Shown: piece after piece, positions 44,858 to 54,750 of the stretch
Layout of the letters: each line of letters opens with the position of its first letter
Numbering within the stretch: the first letter of the stretch is position 1
NCBI GenBank assembly: GCA_030680355.1
Contig: JAUXVF010000025.1
Location: 62,001-126,000 of the forward strand
DNA length: 64,000 nt
Origin: Caulobacter sp.
GTDB lineage: Bacteria > Pseudomonadota > Alphaproteobacteria > Caulobacterales > Caulobacteraceae
Reading direction: 5' to 3'
Program-made: the position numbers and the translations under genes
Notes under the pieces: model-generated
The model's input: only the letters and a program-made list of their open reading frames with translations
The model's database searches: none
What the model was told of the DNA's origin: nothing

Positions 44858-46096
44858 TCATGGGCCGGGTTCGATGTCAATGCCGCCCCTGGCCGCTTCG
44901 AAACGGGGCAGGACCAGCGCGCGACAGCGAACCGGGCTGTCCCCTGCAAGGATCGGGCAACTGACGCCGCCGTCGGCGTCGACGATCACCGGCAGGGTCG
45001 GCCGGCAGGCCGCTGGAATGGATTTGAGCCTTCTACGCTGACTTTCCGGCAGTTTCGGGGCCAGCCTGGCGAGAGCCCGCACCGTCAGGCCGGGCTGGTC
45101 GGCGGCAATCTCGAACCGGCCGTCCCAGACCATCGCCAGCCCCGGTGTCAGGGACAGGGACGGCAGGCCGCCGCGGGCGACCTCGCCGGCGTCGCGCATG
45201 ACCTGGATATCGGCCCAGCCCACCACGATCCGGGCGCCGGCCAGGGTGGTCACGAACGGCTCGCCCGCGCGCAGACCGGCGGCGATGCGGGACAGGCTGT
45301 CCGAGCGGGGCGGCCGCGTCGTGCCGGCGGCGCAGAGGGCGGCCATGGCGATGGTGGCGGGCGCGGCGGAGCGGGGCAGCGTCAGAATCCCGTCTGTTCC
45401 CGAGACGCCGGGGTCGGACGGGGCGGCGGTGGGGCCGGGCGCGCGCCTCGACGGATCGGCCGCCGCCGCCCCGGCGGTGAGAGCGGCCCGCGCCCGGCTT
45501 CTGGCTGACCGCATGTCGGCGTTGGCGGGGTCGTCGATCCAGGTCTCGCCGGCCTGCCGCAGATAGTCCCGCAGGGCCTGGCGACCGACGTCCAGCAGTG
45601 GCCGCAGCAGGAACAGGTCGCGTCCCTGCGGCCAGGCCGGGGACGGCGCCCATTGCCGGGCGTCGGGCACGGAGGAGCCCTCGGCCCGCATGGCGGCGGA
45701 TTCGGCCAGGTCGTCGGCGGTGTGACCCATGAGGATGACCCGGGCGCCGGCCTCGCGCGCGGCCTCGGCCAGCAGGGCGTGACGGGCGGCGCGGGCGGCG
45801 GCGGACAGGCCGGTGGCCGGCTTCTCCCCCACCCAGTTCAGGGCCTGAAAGTCCGCGCCCAGCCGCCGGGCCGTCTCGCCGCAGCGGGCGGTCCAGCCGC
45901 CGCTGAGCGGGTTGAGCCCATGGTCGACGGTAAGGGCGACGACCGACCGGCCGTGGGCTCGCGCCCAGTCCAGGGTGATCAGCAAAAGGGCCAGGGAATC
46001 GCCGCCGCCGGAGAAGGCGACCGCCAGTGGGGCTGGCGAGGCGGCGCTCAGGCGGCGATCGAGGATCGGCAGGGCGAGGTCGTGGGGCGGTTGCAC
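44858..46096 (-). CDS. tilS: tRNA(Ile)-lysidine synthase
   Basis: A 412-residue N-type ATP pyrophosphatase that makes lysidine at C34 of tRNA-Ile(CAU). The PP-loop is in VAFSGGGDSLALLL (about 26-39), followed by LTVDHGLNPLS and LMGHTADDLAES. The start is a GTG at 46096. The C-terminal half is more divergent, with a long Ala/Pro/Gly-rich insertion (about 210-230). The tilS-ftsH order is widespread in bacteria. Confidence 0.93.
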   Translation of the reverse strand: MQPPHDLALPILDRRLSAASPAPLAVAFSGGGDSLALLLITLDWARAHGRSVVALTVDHGLNPLSGGWTARCGETARRLGADFQALNWVGEKPATGLSAAARAARHALLAEAAREAGARVILMGHTADDLAESAAMRAEGSSVPDARQWAPSPAWPQGRDLFLLRPLLDVGRQALRDYLRQAGETWIDDPANADMRSARSRARAALTAGAAAADPSRRAPGPTAAPSDPGVSGTDGILTLPRSAAPATIAMAALCAAGTTRPPRSDSLSRIAAGLRAGEPFVTTLAGARIVVGWADIQVMRDAGEVARGGLPSLSLTPGLAMVWDGRFEIAADQPGLTVRALARLAPKLPESQRRRLKSIPAACRPTLPVIVDADGGVSCPILAGDSPVRCRALVLPRFEAARGGIDIEPGP

Positions 46097-46137
46097 GCGT
46101 CCACTATCGGCCTATCGCCCGCCGGCGGGGAGCGATT

Positions 46138-46995
46138 TCAGCCCGCGCACTTGGCCTGGGCGCGCGCCGTCTGGGCCCGGCTCATGACCGCCGCCGGCGC
46201 CTTGGGGTAGCGATGGGCCAGCTCGTCCAGCGTCTGACAGGCGTCGACCGGCTTCTTGAGCGCGATCAGCGAGCGGGAGAGCTCCAGCACCGCGTCGGGC
46301 GCCCAGCTGGTCTTGGGCCAGCCGCGGATGGCGCCGATGAAGGCGCCCGCAGCGTCGGCGTTGGCGCCCCGCACCGACAGGGTCTTGCCCAGCCAGTAGC
46401 GGGCTTCCGGCCCCTTGGACGAATCTCCGAAGCGTTTCACGAAGTCGGCCAAGGCGGTCTCGGCCGTGCCGTAGTCGCCGTCGAGCATGAATTTCCGCGC
46501 CCGGGCGAAGGCGGCTTCCGGGTCTATGGCGGCCGGGGCCTCGGCGACGGGCTGTTGCGGCGCCAGGCCATGTTCAGCCGAAGCGACGGCTTCGATCTGG
46601 CTGGTCCGGCCTTCGAGCGCCGTCAGGCGATCAGCCAGGGTCCGGTTGGCGGCCTCGGCCGCGCCCAGCGCCTGGCGGGCCTGCTGCAGTTCGAAAGTCA
46701 CGGTGTCGTTCTGCCCGTTGAGCCGGGTCAGGGTGGCTTCGAGATCGGCGACACGATCGGTCAGGCTCTGGACCTGGGCCTCGGTCTCGGCCGGCATGAC
46801 CACGACCGGCTTGCCGCTGTCGCGCCCCTGGAAAACGATCGAGCGCAGTTCCCGCACCACCTTCTCCATCTTGTCCAGCCGTCGCACGGACCGGTCGTCG
46901 AGGGGGTCGGGCATCGGAGTCTGCGACAAGGCCGGGGCGACGGCCAGGGCGAAGATCACGGCGGCGAGGCTGGCGAGGAGGGTGTTGCGCTTCAT
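46138..46995 (-). CDS. cpoB: Tol-Pal associated periplasmic protein CpoB (YbgF)
   Basis: A 285-residue exported protein with a signal peptide (MKRNTLLASLAAVIFALAVAPALS), a coiled-coil trimerisation region (about 75-140) and C-terminal tetratricopeptide repeats (about 165-280, FARARKFMLDGDYGTAETAL, ARYWLGKTL). CpoB links cell-wall synthesis with outer-membrane constriction and binds TolA. Downstream of pal, 110 bases away and separated by a terminator-like hairpin. Confidence 0.94.
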   Translation of the reverse strand: MKRNTLLASLAAVIFALAVAPALSQTPMPDPLDDRSVRRLDKMEKVVRELRSIVFQGRDSGKPVVVMPAETEAQVQSLTDRVADLEATLTRLNGQNDTVTFELQQARQALGAAEAANRTLADRLTALEGRTSQIEAVASAEHGLAPQQPVAEAPAAIDPEAAFARARKFMLDGDYGTAETALADFVKRFGDSSKGPEARYWLGKTLSVRGANADAAGAFIGAIRGWPKTSWAPDAVLELSRSLIALKKPVDACQTLDELAHRYPKAPAAVMSRAQTARAQAKCAG

Positions 46996-47052
46996 GGCGT
47001 GATGATGCGTCCGTTGCGGCGTCGAAATTGGGGCAGGGGCGTCAAACGCAAA

Positions 47053-47079
47053 GAGGGGACCGCGCTGGGCGGCCCCCTC
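47053..47079 (-). terminator. Terminator-like hairpin between pal and cpoB
   Basis: On the minus strand GAGGGGGCCGC and GCGGTCCCCTC pair (one mismatch), followed by TTTGCGTTT. It lies 27 bases after the pal stop. Partial termination would make Pal more abundant than CpoB. Confidence 0.65.
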
Positions 47080-47105
47080 CCGGCATTACGACAGTCGGAA
47101 GCGCG

Positions 47106-47645
47106 CTAGCGCGCACCCTCGACGATGACGGTGTGGCCGTTGCGGTTGCGGGCCCAGGCGGTTTCGTTCGAACCCGGATCCACCGGCCGCTCCTTGCCCC
47201 AGGACAGGGTGGTGATGCGGCTGGAGGCCACGCCGCGGCTGACCAGATAGTCGCGAACGGCGTTGGCGCGACGGGCGCCCAGGGCGAGGTTGTACTCGCG
47301 GGTGCCGCGTTCGTCGCAGTTGCCCTCGATGCGGACCTTCACCGACGGATAGCGCAGCAGCCAGGACGCCTGGGCGTCCAGGGCCGACATGCCGTCCGAA
47401 CGGACGTCGTAGCGATCGAAGTCGAAATAGACGAAGTCGCCGATGTTGATGACGAAGTCCTGCACCGAGCCCGGGATCGGCCGCGTGTCGATCGGCGCGG
47501 GCGCCGGCGCGGGGTGGTAGGGCGCGGGCGCCGGCGTCGGCGTTGGCGCCGGCATCGGCTTGGGCTTCGAGGCGCAGGCGGCCATTGAAGCGGTGGCGGC
47601 GACAATCAGCGCCAGTCTGGCTGCGCGTTTGGCGTCGAAGCTCAT
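47106..47645 (-). CDS. pal: Peptidoglycan-associated lipoprotein Pal
   Basis: A 179-residue outer-membrane lipoprotein. The lipobox is SMAAC with the acylated Cys at about residue 24, then a Pro/Ala-rich linker (about 26-55) and an OmpA-like domain (about 60-175) with the diaminopimelate-binding Asp/Arg in NCDERGTREYNLALGARRANAV. It anchors the outer membrane to the wall and interacts with TolB. A strong GGAGGAGG precedes the ATG. Confidence 0.97.
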   Translation of the reverse strand: MSFDAKRAARLALIVAATASMAACASKPKPMPAPTPTPAPAPYHPAPAPAPIDTRPIPGSVQDFVINIGDFVYFDFDRYDVRSDGMSALDAQASWLLRYPSVKVRIEGNCDERGTREYNLALGARRANAVRDYLVSRGVASSRITTLSWGKERPVDPGSNETAWARNRNGHTVIVEGAR

Positions 47646-47773
47646 GTAGCTTCCTCCTCCGGAAAAATTATCAGGCGCCGATAGTGACGCCAGATCGCTC
47701 TGTTATGCGAACGGAAACTCAGGCTACACCTCACAATGGCGTCAGACTGGGCTCCCGCAACCCCAAACAACGG

Positions 47774-49078
47774 TCAGTTGAGCAGCGGCGACCAGGCCGG
47801 GTCCGACCCGGAGCCGGGATAGGGCGCCGGTCGCAGGATGCGGCCGGTGATGTCGACTGTCCACAGATGCGGCGACCCGCCCTGGGAATCCCGGAAGAAC
47901 ATCAGCACCCGCCCGTTGGGCGCCCAGGTGGGCCCCTCATCCAGGTAACTCGTTGTAAGAATACGCTCATCCGAGCCATCGGGGCGCATGACGCCGATGT
48001 GAAACTGGCCGCCCTGCTGCTTGGTGAAGGCGATGAAATCGCCGTTCGGGCTCCAGACCGGGGTCATGTAGCGGCCCGAGCCGAACGAGATGCGGCGCGC
48101 GCCGCTGCCGTCCGATCCCATGACATACAGTTGCGGCGATCCGCCGCGGTCGGAATTGAACACGATCCGGGTCCCGTCCGGCGAAAAGCTCGGCGAGGTG
48201 TCGATGCCGGGGTCGGAGGTCAGGCGCGATTGCGACCGGCTGGCCAGATTCATCACCCAGATGTCGCTGTTGCCGCCGCGCTCGACCGAGTAGGCGACGC
48301 GGCCGCCGTCGGGCGAGAACCGCGGCGCGAAGACCATGCCGGGGAAGCGGCCCAGGGTTTCCTGCCGCGCGGTCTCGATGTTGAACAGATAGATGCTCGA
48401 CCCGGTCGGCCGCAGCGCCATGTAGGTGATCTCCTGGCTGGTCGAGGAGAAGCGCGGCGTCATCACGATGTAACTGCCGTCGGTCAGGGAGCTGGGGTTG
48501 GCGCCGTCCTGGTCCATGATCATCAGGCGTTTGATGCGGTCGCCGCGCGGCCCGCTCTCGGCCACGAACACCACGCGGGTGTCGAAATAGCCCTTCTCGC
48601 CGGTCAGCCGCTCATAGACGGCGTCGCTGATCTTGTGGGCCACGCGCCGCCAGTTTTCCGGCGTCGAGGTGAACTGCAGACCCAGCAACTGTTCGCCGCT
48701 GAACACGTCCCACAGCCGGAAGTCGACCCGCAGCCGGCCGTCGGCCTCGACGGTGACCTGGCCATTGATCAGGGCCTGGGCGCTGATCGCCTTCCAGCCC
48801 TCGAAACTGGGCTGGATGCCGATGTCGAGGTTGCGTTCGGGGAAGGCGGCCGGATTGACCGGCGCGAACAGGCCCGAGCGTTCGAGGTTGCCGGTGATCA
48901 CGGCCGCCATGTCGCCCCCGCGCTGGGCGCCGGTGAAGGCCGGCACGGCGATGGGCATCGGGCGGACCTCGCCCTGGTTGACGTCGATCACGATCTCGGC
49001 GCGCGCGGATGGCGCGATGGCGACGCCGCTCACGAGACAGAGGGCGAAGAGGGCGGCGAGGACAGTTTTGAGGGTCAT
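47774..49078 (-). CDS. tolB: Tol-Pal system beta-propeller protein TolB
   Basis: A 434-residue periplasmic protein: signal peptide (about 1-28, ending SARAEI), an N-terminal domain and a six-bladed beta-propeller with WD40-like repeats ([52 protein letters not shown]). It connects Pal and TolA. The start at 49078 matches the family; the longer frame to 49144 lies inside tolA's end. It ends 128 bases before pal begins. Confidence 0.96.
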   Translation of the reverse strand: MTLKTVLAALFALCLVSGVAIAPSARAEIVIDVNQGEVRPMPIAVPAFTGAQRGGDMAAVITGNLERSGLFAPVNPAAFPERNLDIGIQPSFEGWKAISAQALINGQVTVEADGRLRVDFRLWDVFSGEQLLGLQFTSTPENWRRVAHKISDAVYERLTGEKGYFDTRVVFVAESGPRGDRIKRLMIMDQDGANPSSLTDGSYIVMTPRFSSTSQEITYMALRPTGSSIYLFNIETARQETLGRFPGMVFAPRFSPDGGRVAYSVERGGNSDIWVMNLASRSQSRLTSDPGIDTSPSFSPDGTRIVFNSDRGGSPQLYVMGSDGSGARRISFGSGRYMTPVWSPNGDFIAFTKQQGGQFHIGVMRPDGSDERILTTSYLDEGPTWAPNGRVLMFFRDSQGGSPHLWTVDITGRILRPAPYPGSGSDPAWSPLLN

Positions 49079-49091
49079 CGGGGCTCTCCGG

Positions 49092-49868
49092 TCAGCGATT
49101 GCCGCAAACCTGGTTGGCGTTGAAGTTGACAGTGATCTTCTCACCGTAAAGTTCCGGCGGGAAATTCGGAAAGGGTTCGGTCATCCGGACGGCCCTGACG
49201 GCGCGGTCGGAGGCTGACTTGACGATCGAGCTGGACGCATCGTCCCCCGAAGATACGGGGGTGGAAAGAAGGCGACCGTTTGACGAGACGATGAATGACA
49301 CCCGAATATTGACGTCAGCGCCGCCTTCGACCTGACAGTTGGGGTTCCAGCGCTGGCCGAGATCCGACCCCAGGGTCAGGAGGTAGCCCTTCGCCCCGGC
49401 CGACGGCCCGGCGCTGGTTCCCACCGCCACGGTCCGGTCGCGCTGGGCCTGTCCGCCGCCGCCGCCGGCCGCGCGGCTGGGACGCGGCCGCGAGCTTTCG
49501 ACATCGGTCAGCAGTCGGTCGAGATCCAGGTTGGCCCTCTGGGTCGGCTTGGGTTTGGGCTTGGGCGTCGGATCGGGTTTGGGCGGGGTCTTGCTCGGCT
49601 CGGGGATGGGTTCAGGCGGCGCGACGGGCTCGGGCTCCGGCTCAGGAACGACTTCCTCGCCCTGGGAGATTTCCTCGACGTTGGACAGCTCGGCCATCCG
49701 CGCGGCGGGCGGCCCCTGGCTGACGATGGTCACCGGGATGGCGCCGCCCATGAGCAAAGGCTTCTTGAAGAAGACCCCCGCCAGGAACACGGCCGCGAAC
49801 AGGCCGACATGCAGGGCGAGCGAGGCCGCGAGGGCGGGCGTCAGGCCTGTCCGCTCCCGGTCCGCCAT
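49092..49868 (-). CDS. tolA: TolA-like energy transduction protein
   Basis: A 258-residue protein: cytoplasmic N-terminus, one membrane segment (about 13-33), a Pro/Glu then Pro/Lys-rich stretch (about 70-115: [21 protein letters not shown]), a flexible Gly-rich part, and a C-terminal TolA/TonB domain with two Cys ([15 protein letters not shown]) that probably form a disulfide. The stretch is much shorter than the long helical domain of E. coli TolA, as is usual in Caulobacterales. It sits between tolR and tolB. Confidence 0.93.
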   Translation of the reverse strand: MADRERTGLTPALAASLALHVGLFAAVFLAGVFFKKPLLMGGAIPVTIVSQGPPAARMAELSNVEEISQGEEVVPEPEPEPVAPPEPIPEPSKTPPKPDPTPKPKPKPTQRANLDLDRLLTDVESSRPRPSRAAGGGGGQAQRDRTVAVGTSAGPSAGAKGYLLTLGSDLGQRWNPNCQVEGGADVNIRVSFIVSSNGRLLSTPVSSGDDASSSIVKSASDRAVRAVRMTEPFPNFPPELYGEKITVNFNANQVCGNR

Positions 49869-49872
49869 ACGT

Positions 49873-50361
49873 CTACTCCGCGGTCCTGGTCTTGGCCTCG
49901 CCGGAGGACGGCCCGCCGGTGTCGGTGATCAGGTTGATCTTGGAGAAGCCGCCGGTGGACAGGGCCGCCATGACCTGGGCCACGACCTCATAGGCGGCCT
50001 TGCCGTCGGCGCGGACATAGATGGGCTTGTCATAGCCGCCGCGCGCCAGGGCCTCGAGCCGGGGCTTGAGGGCGGCGAAGGCGATCTCGTCGTCCCCCAC
50101 GAACAGGCCGCCGTCGGCCTTGATGGTCAGGGTGATCGGCTCGGACTGGTCCTGCATCGCGCCGGCCTCGGTCTTGGGCAGCTCGATGGGCACGCCGCTG
50201 GTCAGCAGCGGGGCGCTGATCATGAAAATGATCAACAGCACCAGCATCACGTCGACCAGCGGCGTGACGTTGATTTCGGAAAGGGCGCCGCGCCGGCCGC
50301 GTCCGCGCCGGGTGCGGCGCTTGCCGACCGCGCCGAAGGCGTCGGTGGAGGAGAGGGCCAT
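49873..50361 (-). CDS. tolR: TolR (ExbD family)
   Basis: A 162-residue protein with one transmembrane segment (about 35-55) containing the essential Asp in [17 protein letters not shown], and a periplasmic domain (about 65-145). It uses proton motive force with TolQ to drive TolA. Starts 4 bases after tolQ ends. Confidence 0.96.
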   Translation of the reverse strand: MALSSTDAFGAVGKRRTRRGRGRRGALSEINVTPLVDVMLVLLIIFMISAPLLTSGVPIELPKTEAGAMQDQSEPITLTIKADGGLFVGDDEIAFAALKPRLEALARGGYDKPIYVRADGKAAYEVVAQVMAALSTGGFSKINLITDTGGPSSGEAKTRTAE

Positions 50362-50364
50362 GGC

Positions 50365-51063
50365 TCAGATCTTCTCCGCCAGCCGGCGCTGGATGGCGGT
50401 CGACAGGTCGTCGGCGAAGCCTTCCAGTCGGGCGCCGAACCGGCCGGCGTCGGTGGAGAACTTGTTGTAGGCGATATAGGCCGGAATGGCCGCCGCCAGG
50501 CCGATGGCGGTGGCGAACAGGGCTTCGGCGATGGCCGGCGCGACCACGGCCAGCGAGGTGTTCTTCTCGATCGCGATGTTCTGGAAGGCGTGCATGATGC
50601 CCCAGACGGTCCCGAAAAGACCGATGAAGGGCGAAGCGGTGGCGACGATGGCCAGGCTGCCCAGGCCGTCCTCGACCTTCTGGCTCTCGCGGGCGATCTG
50701 GCTGTCGAGCACCCGGTCGATGCGCTGGATCAGCAGGGCGGTCTGGGTGTCGCCGGCGGCGCCGCGGGTGCGGGCCTCCTTCCACTCACGCAGGGCGGCG
50801 TTGAGCAGTTTCGGCAACGGGTGTTTGGAGCCGGCCGCCTCCTGGCCGATGTCCTCGAGCGGGCGGCCCGAGCCGACCTTGTCCTCGAACTTGTTGGCCT
50901 CGGCGTTGAGGGCCGTGAAGCGGAACAGTTTGTCGATGATCACCGCCCAGGACCACAGCGAGGCGAAGGCCAGGCCGATCATCACCAGGCGCACCACCCA
51001 GTCGGCGTTGCTCCAGAGCGTGACGATGGAAAAGGTGTCGGCCGTGATGGTCTGTGCGTCCAT
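50365..51063 (-). CDS. tolQ: TolQ (ExbB/MotA family)
   Basis: A 232-residue protein with three membrane segments (about 20-40, 135-160, 170-195). The MotA/ExbB core is in [28 protein letters not shown] and [22 protein letters not shown]. The start at 51063 ([12 protein letters not shown]) fits the family; the open frame to 51219 is longer without homology. First of the tol genes after ybgC. Confidence 0.96.
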   Translation of the reverse strand: MDAQTITADTFSIVTLWSNADWVVRLVMIGLAFASLWSWAVIIDKLFRFTALNAEANKFEDKVGSGRPLEDIGQEAAGSKHPLPKLLNAALREWKEARTRGAAGDTQTALLIQRIDRVLDSQIARESQKVEDGLGSLAIVATASPFIGLFGTVWGIMHAFQNIAIEKNTSLAVVAPAIAEALFATAIGLAAAIPAYIAYNKFSTDAGRFGARLEGFADDLSTAIQRRLAEKI

Positions 51064-51133
51064 GCTTTCGCATCCCAGAAACAGGTTCGCCGCAATACAT
51101 CCGTGCGGCTTTGGTGAAACTATGGCGTGACGC

Positions 51134-51598
51134 TTAACGCGCGACCGTGTCGCCCATGCAAAACCAGGGCCGAAGCGCCTCGACAAGCCCCGGCGGCGGT
51201 TTGCGCGGCCGTCCATCAAGGCTGATGCAGGCCGCCGACACCTGGGCCGTGGCGATTAGCGTATCGCCGCACAGGATGCGTTGGCTGATCGCCAGTCTGG
51301 GACCCTTTGCCGCATCATAGGTGGTGATCACCCGCAGGGCGTCGTCGATCCGGGCCGGCCGTTTGAAGTCGATCTCCAGCCGGGTGACGACAAAGGCGGC
51401 CGGATCGTCGCGCTCGAGCAGGTCGGTATGCGACACCCCCGCCAGCCGCAGGAAATCGCTTCGGCCCCGCTCGAAATAACGGACGTAGTTGGCGTGATAG
51501 ACGACGCCGGTGAAGTCGGTGTCCTCGTAATAGACGCGGACGGGAAGGATGTGCTCGCGGCCTTCGAACCGGCCGGCGGTGGGGGAGTCCTGATCCAT
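51134..51598 (-). CDS. ybgC: Tol-Pal associated acyl-CoA thioesterase YbgC
   Basis: A 154-residue hotdog-fold thioesterase. The active-site sequence YYEDTDFTGVVYHANYVRYFERGRS has the catalytic Asp. The ATG at 51598 is preferred over the TTG at 51604 because AAGGA is six bases upstream. The gene is classically placed next to tolQ. Acts on short-chain or phospholipid-related acyl-CoA/ACP. Confidence 0.95.
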   Translation of the reverse strand: MDQDSPTAGRFEGREHILPVRVYYEDTDFTGVVYHANYVRYFERGRSDFLRLAGVSHTDLLERDDPAAFVVTRLEIDFKRPARIDDALRVITTYDAAKGPRLAISQRILCGDTLIATAQVSAACISLDGRPRKPPPGLVEALRPWFCMGDTVAR

Positions 51599-51655
51599 CG
51601 GCAATCCTTATGGGATTGCGCGAACGGCGTCATCCCGCCGACCCTGCGTCAGACC

Positions 51656-52192
51656 CTAGTTCACGATGCTGCAGGCTTCCGGGGACCGGAGCGCGGTCCG
51701 TTTGGCCCCGGTCACCTTCGTGACAAAGGCCAGAAGTTCAGCGTGTTCATTTCGGGCCATGAGGCGGCCGGCCAGAACCAGGAGCACGCCAAAGGCGATC
51801 ATGCCCAATGGCATCAACAACGCCGCCGCCGCGACGAGGCTGGAGGTCTCGACAGCCCAGACGACGGTCGAGAACGCGAAGAGTCCGATGCCCCCGAACC
51901 AGACGGCCATGAAGAGAATCGAGAAAACGGACATGCCGGACCGGCAGGTGATTTCCGTACCGGCCCCACGGTCCACGAACTTCACGCGCATCACCGTCTG
52001 GAAGGAATTGCGGTTCCGGATGCGTTTGCGAAGGCTGGCGGAGGAGTCTCCGACGGCGCCGATCACCGGGTTGTCGCCGAACAGGCTGAAGTCACTGTCG
52101 ATGGCCGCGCGGAGCCGATCGGCGCAATCCTGGGACCTCAGCGGAGACTGCAGGACTGCCGGCGGCGGCGCCAGGAATTCAGGGACTCGCAT
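51656..52192 (-). CDS. Membrane protein of unknown function between ruvB and ybgC
   Basis: A 178-residue protein. The N-terminal part (MRVPEFLAPPPAVLQSPLRSQDCADRL...) is a soluble domain seen in many Caulobacterales hypotheticals, then two hydrophobic segments (about 85-110 and 118-142) and a cytoplasmic tail. It starts 4 bases after ruvB ends. The gene is an addition to the usual ruvB-ybgC order. Function unknown. Confidence 0.7.
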   Translation of the reverse strand: MRVPEFLAPPPAVLQSPLRSQDCADRLRAAIDSDFSLFGDNPVIGAVGDSSASLRKRIRNRNSFQTVMRVKFVDRGAGTEITCRSGMSVFSILFMAVWFGGIGLFAFSTVVWAVETSSLVAAAALLMPLGMIAFGVLLVLAGRLMARNEHAELLAFVTKVTGAKRTALRSPEACSIVN

Positions 52193-52196
52193 GCCG

Positions 52197-53231
52197 TCAC
52201 CCCTCGTCGAACAGCCCGCTCTGCCCCTTCGGCGTCGGCGGTTCGGTCAGGCCCAGGTGCAGGTAGGCCTTGCCGCAGGCCATGCGGCCGCGCGGGGTGC
52301 GCTGGATGAAGCCCTGCTGCATCAGGAAGGGCTCGATGACGTCTTCGACGGCGTCGCGGGCCTCGGCGATGGCGTAGGCCAGGGTTTCGACCCCGGCCGG
52401 GCCGCCGCCGTAGTTTTCGATCAGGGCGCGCAGGTAGCGGCGGTCCAGGGAATCCAGCCCGGCCTCGTCCACTTCCAGCCGCGCCAGGGCGCGTCCGGCG
52501 TGGCCCTTGTCGATCAGCTCGGCGCCATCTGCCGCGGCGAAATCACGCACCCGGCGTAAAAGGCGCCCCGCGACCCGGGGCGTGCCGCGGGCGCGGGCGG
52601 CGATCTCGGCGGCGCCGTCCTCGCTGAGCGGCGCGCCCATCTTGCGGGCCGCGCCGAGCAGCACCTGCTGCAGTTCGAGGGGAGTGTAGAACTCCAGCCG
52701 CAGGGGGATGCCGAAGCGGTCGCGCAGGGGCGTGGCCAGCAGGCCGGCCCGGGTCGTCGCCGCCACCAGGGTGAATGGGGCCAGGTCGATGCGGATCGAG
52801 CGTGCCGAAGGGCCCTCGCCGATGATCAGGTCTAGGACATGGTCCTCCATGGCCGGATAGAGGATCTCCTCGACGTTGGCCGCCAGCCGGTGGATCTCGT
52901 CGATAAACAGGACGTCGTTGGGCTCGAGATTGGTCAGGATGGCGGCCAGGTCACCGGCCTTGGCCAGCACCGGTCCGCTGGTGGCGCGAAATCCGACGCC
53001 CAGTTCGCGGGCGACGATCTGGGCCAGGGTGGTCTTGCCCAGTCCCGGCGGCCCGAACAGCAGGACATGGTCGAGCGCCTCGCCGCGGGCGCGGGCGGCG
53101 TCGATGAACACCCTCAGATTGGCCTTGGTCTGCGCCTGGCCGACGAACTCGGCCAGGGTCTGCGGCCGCAGGGCCTTGTCGGTGGCCTCGAACGGCTGGG
53201 CCTGGCCGGAGATGACGCGGTCGTCGGTCAC
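52197..53231 (-). CDS. ruvB: Holliday junction branch migration ATPase RuvB
   Basis: A 344-residue AAA+ motor: Walker [10 protein letters not shown], Walker [11 protein letters not shown], sensor [12 protein letters not shown], and a C-terminal winged helix that ends with [17 protein letters not shown]. Overlaps the ruvA stop by 4 bases. Confidence 0.98.
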   Translation of the reverse strand: MTDDRVISGQAQPFEATDKALRPQTLAEFVGQAQTKANLRVFIDAARARGEALDHVLLFGPPGLGKTTLAQIVARELGVGFRATSGPVLAKAGDLAAILTNLEPNDVLFIDEIHRLAANVEEILYPAMEDHVLDLIIGEGPSARSIRIDLAPFTLVAATTRAGLLATPLRDRFGIPLRLEFYTPLELQQVLLGAARKMGAPLSEDGAAEIAARARGTPRVAGRLLRRVRDFAAADGAELIDKGHAGRALARLEVDEAGLDSLDRRYLRALIENYGGGPAGVETLAYAIAEARDAVEDVIEPFLMQQGFIQRTPRGRMACGKAYLHLGLTEPPTPKGQSGLFDEG

Positions 53232-53842
53232 CGCCCGATCTCCTTCAGCGCGGCCTTGATCAGGGCCGAGACATCCGCCTCATCGCCGAGGTTCGCCACC
53301 GCCTGCTCGACGGCGCGGCGGCCGACCGGTTCGGCGATGCCCAGCCCCATCAGGGCGGCGACGGCCTCGCCGGCGGCCGAGGGCCGGTGCGGCTGGCCGG
53401 CCGGGACGTTTGCGTGGCCGAGGGCCACCGGTCCGTCGGTGATCGGCTTGTCTTTCAGCTCGGTGACGATGCGCAGGGCCAGTTTGGGCCCTACGCCCTG
53501 GGCGCGGCCGACCAGGGCCTTGTCCTCGCGGGCCACGGCGGCGGCCAGTTCCGGCGGCGGCAGCACATCGAGCACGGCCATGGCCGCCTTGGGCCCGACC
53601 CCCTGGATGGCCTGCAGCAGCAGGAAGGCGCCGCGTTCCTCCCGGGTCAGGAAGCCGTAGAGTCGCGGTCCCTGGGCCTCGCTCCACTGATGTTCGACAT
53701 GAACCAGGGCTTCCTCACCGACCGCCGGCAGCCGCGACAGGGTGCGGGCGCCGCAGCGGACGACATAGCCGACGCCGCCGACGTCGATCAGGGCCTCTTC
53801 CTCGCCGATCTCGGCGACCAGGCCGCGCAGTCGCCCGATCAT
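53228..53842 (-). CDS. ruvA: Holliday junction DNA-binding protein RuvA
   Basis: A 204-residue protein: OB-fold domain I (about 1-62, [21 protein letters not shown]), tandem helix-hairpin-helix (about 70-140, [32 protein letters not shown]) and a short domain III that contacts RuvB (about 155-204). Normal length. Lies 97 bases after ruvC. Confidence 0.97.
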   Translation of the reverse strand: MIGRLRGLVAEIGEEEALIDVGGVGYVVRCGARTLSRLPAVGEEALVHVEHQWSEAQGPRLYGFLTREERGAFLLLQAIQGVGPKAAMAVLDVLPPPELAAAVAREDKALVGRAQGVGPKLALRIVTELKDKPITDGPVALGHANVPAGQPHRPSAAGEAVAALMGLGIAEPVGRRAVEQAVANLGDEADVSALIKAALKEIGR

Positions 53843-53939
53843 CCTGCTTCGCTCCTTGCGGAGCTTCGCAGGACAAGTCCCGCGAAGAGGATTGCTGCAA
53901 CGCGGAGGACTCGCCCTCCGAAGCCTAGGCGAAGGAGGG
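53843..53939. repeat. Palindromic spacer between ruvC and ruvA
   Basis: Two palindromic parts: TCCTGC...GCAGGA (about 53852-53873) and CCCTCC-GAAGCCTAGGCGAA-GGAGGG (about 53913-53939). The second is a common intergenic palindrome type in this group. The operon probably reads through it. Confidence 0.55.
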
Positions 53940-54446
53940 TCATGCCACCCGTCCCAGGGCGCGGGCGCGCCGGCTGTTGGCGTGGGTGACGGCGACGGCG
54001 AGGGCGTCGGCGGCGTCCTGGGTCGGCGACCCGGCCGCCGGCAGCAGCCGGGCGATCATGAAGGCGATCTGGGCCTTGTCGGCGCCGCCGGCGCCGACCA
54101 CGCATTTCTTGACCTCCCGGGCGGCGTACTCGGCGACGCTGAGGCCGGCCCTGGCCGGGGCGATCATGGCCGCCGCCCGGGCGTGGCCCAGTTTCAGCGT
54201 CGACTGCGGGTTGTTGTTGACGAAGGTTTCCTCGACCGCCGCCTCATGCGGCGCGTGGGCCTCGATCACGGCCGTGACGCCGTCGAACAGGTGCAGCAGC
54301 CGATCGGAAAAGGGCGCCTTGTCGTCCGGCGCGATGACTCCGTGGGCGATCCAGGTCAGGCGCGAGCCGTCGACGGCGATCACGCCCCAGCCGGTGCGCC
54401 GCAAGCCGGGGTCGAGCCCGAGAATTCGAATCGCGGTCGTGTTCAT
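53940..54446 (-). CDS. ruvC: Crossover junction endodeoxyribonuclease RuvC
   Basis: A 168-residue resolvase. Catalytic acids are in [26 protein letters not shown], and the C-terminal [14 protein letters not shown]. The start at 54446 ([14 protein letters not shown]) is chosen over the adjacent ATG at 54449 because GGAAC is better spaced. First of the ruv-tol block. Confidence 0.96.
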   Translation of the reverse strand: MNTTAIRILGLDPGLRRTGWGVIAVDGSRLTWIAHGVIAPDDKAPFSDRLLHLFDGVTAVIEAHAPHEAAVEETFVNNNPQSTLKLGHARAAAMIAPARAGLSVAEYAAREVKKCVVGAGGADKAQIAFMIARLLPAAGSPTQDAADALAVAVTHANSRRARALGRVA

Positions 54447-54560
54447 CATGTGTTCCACTAATGTGGCGCAACCCTGAACGAACTGCAAAGACGCAAACGC
54501 CGCAGCGCGATGCGCCGCAGTCGGGCGCGGGACCATGGCGTCCAGGTTGGCCCCGGAAAG

Positions 54561-54711
54561 CCCTCCTCCTCGATGGAGGAGGGTTGGGTGGTGGTGTGGC
54601 CGCTATGTCAGGCCGAGAGGCGCCGGATGGCGCCGGCGCCCAATCGCGCTCTTCCCGCTACACTGGAGCTACACCTCCATCCCCAACCCTTCCCCCATCG
54701 AGGGGGAAGGG
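54561..54711. repeat. Inverted pair of palindromic intergenic repeats
   Basis: Copy A at 54561-54597 (CCCTCCTCC-TCGAT-GGAGGAGGG then TTGGGTGGTGGTG) and its inverted relative at 54672-54711 (CACCTCCATCCCCAACCC then TTCCCCC-ATCG-AGGGGGAA). The general plan matches the other CTCTCCC-type pairs. It marks the left edge of the mgtC/M20 insertion. The remaining sequence from 54450 to 54750 contains no gene. Confidence 0.75.
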
Positions 54712-54750
54712 AGATCATTGTTCGGCGGCCCTGCGGGGAAGCCCGAGGCC

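Noticed and set aside
53839-53943. A 34-codon minus-strand ORF ([10 protein letters not shown]) between ruvC and ruvA
   Set aside because: It is formed mostly by the palindromic spacer; a palindrome commonly gives such hydrophobic/Arg-rich frames.
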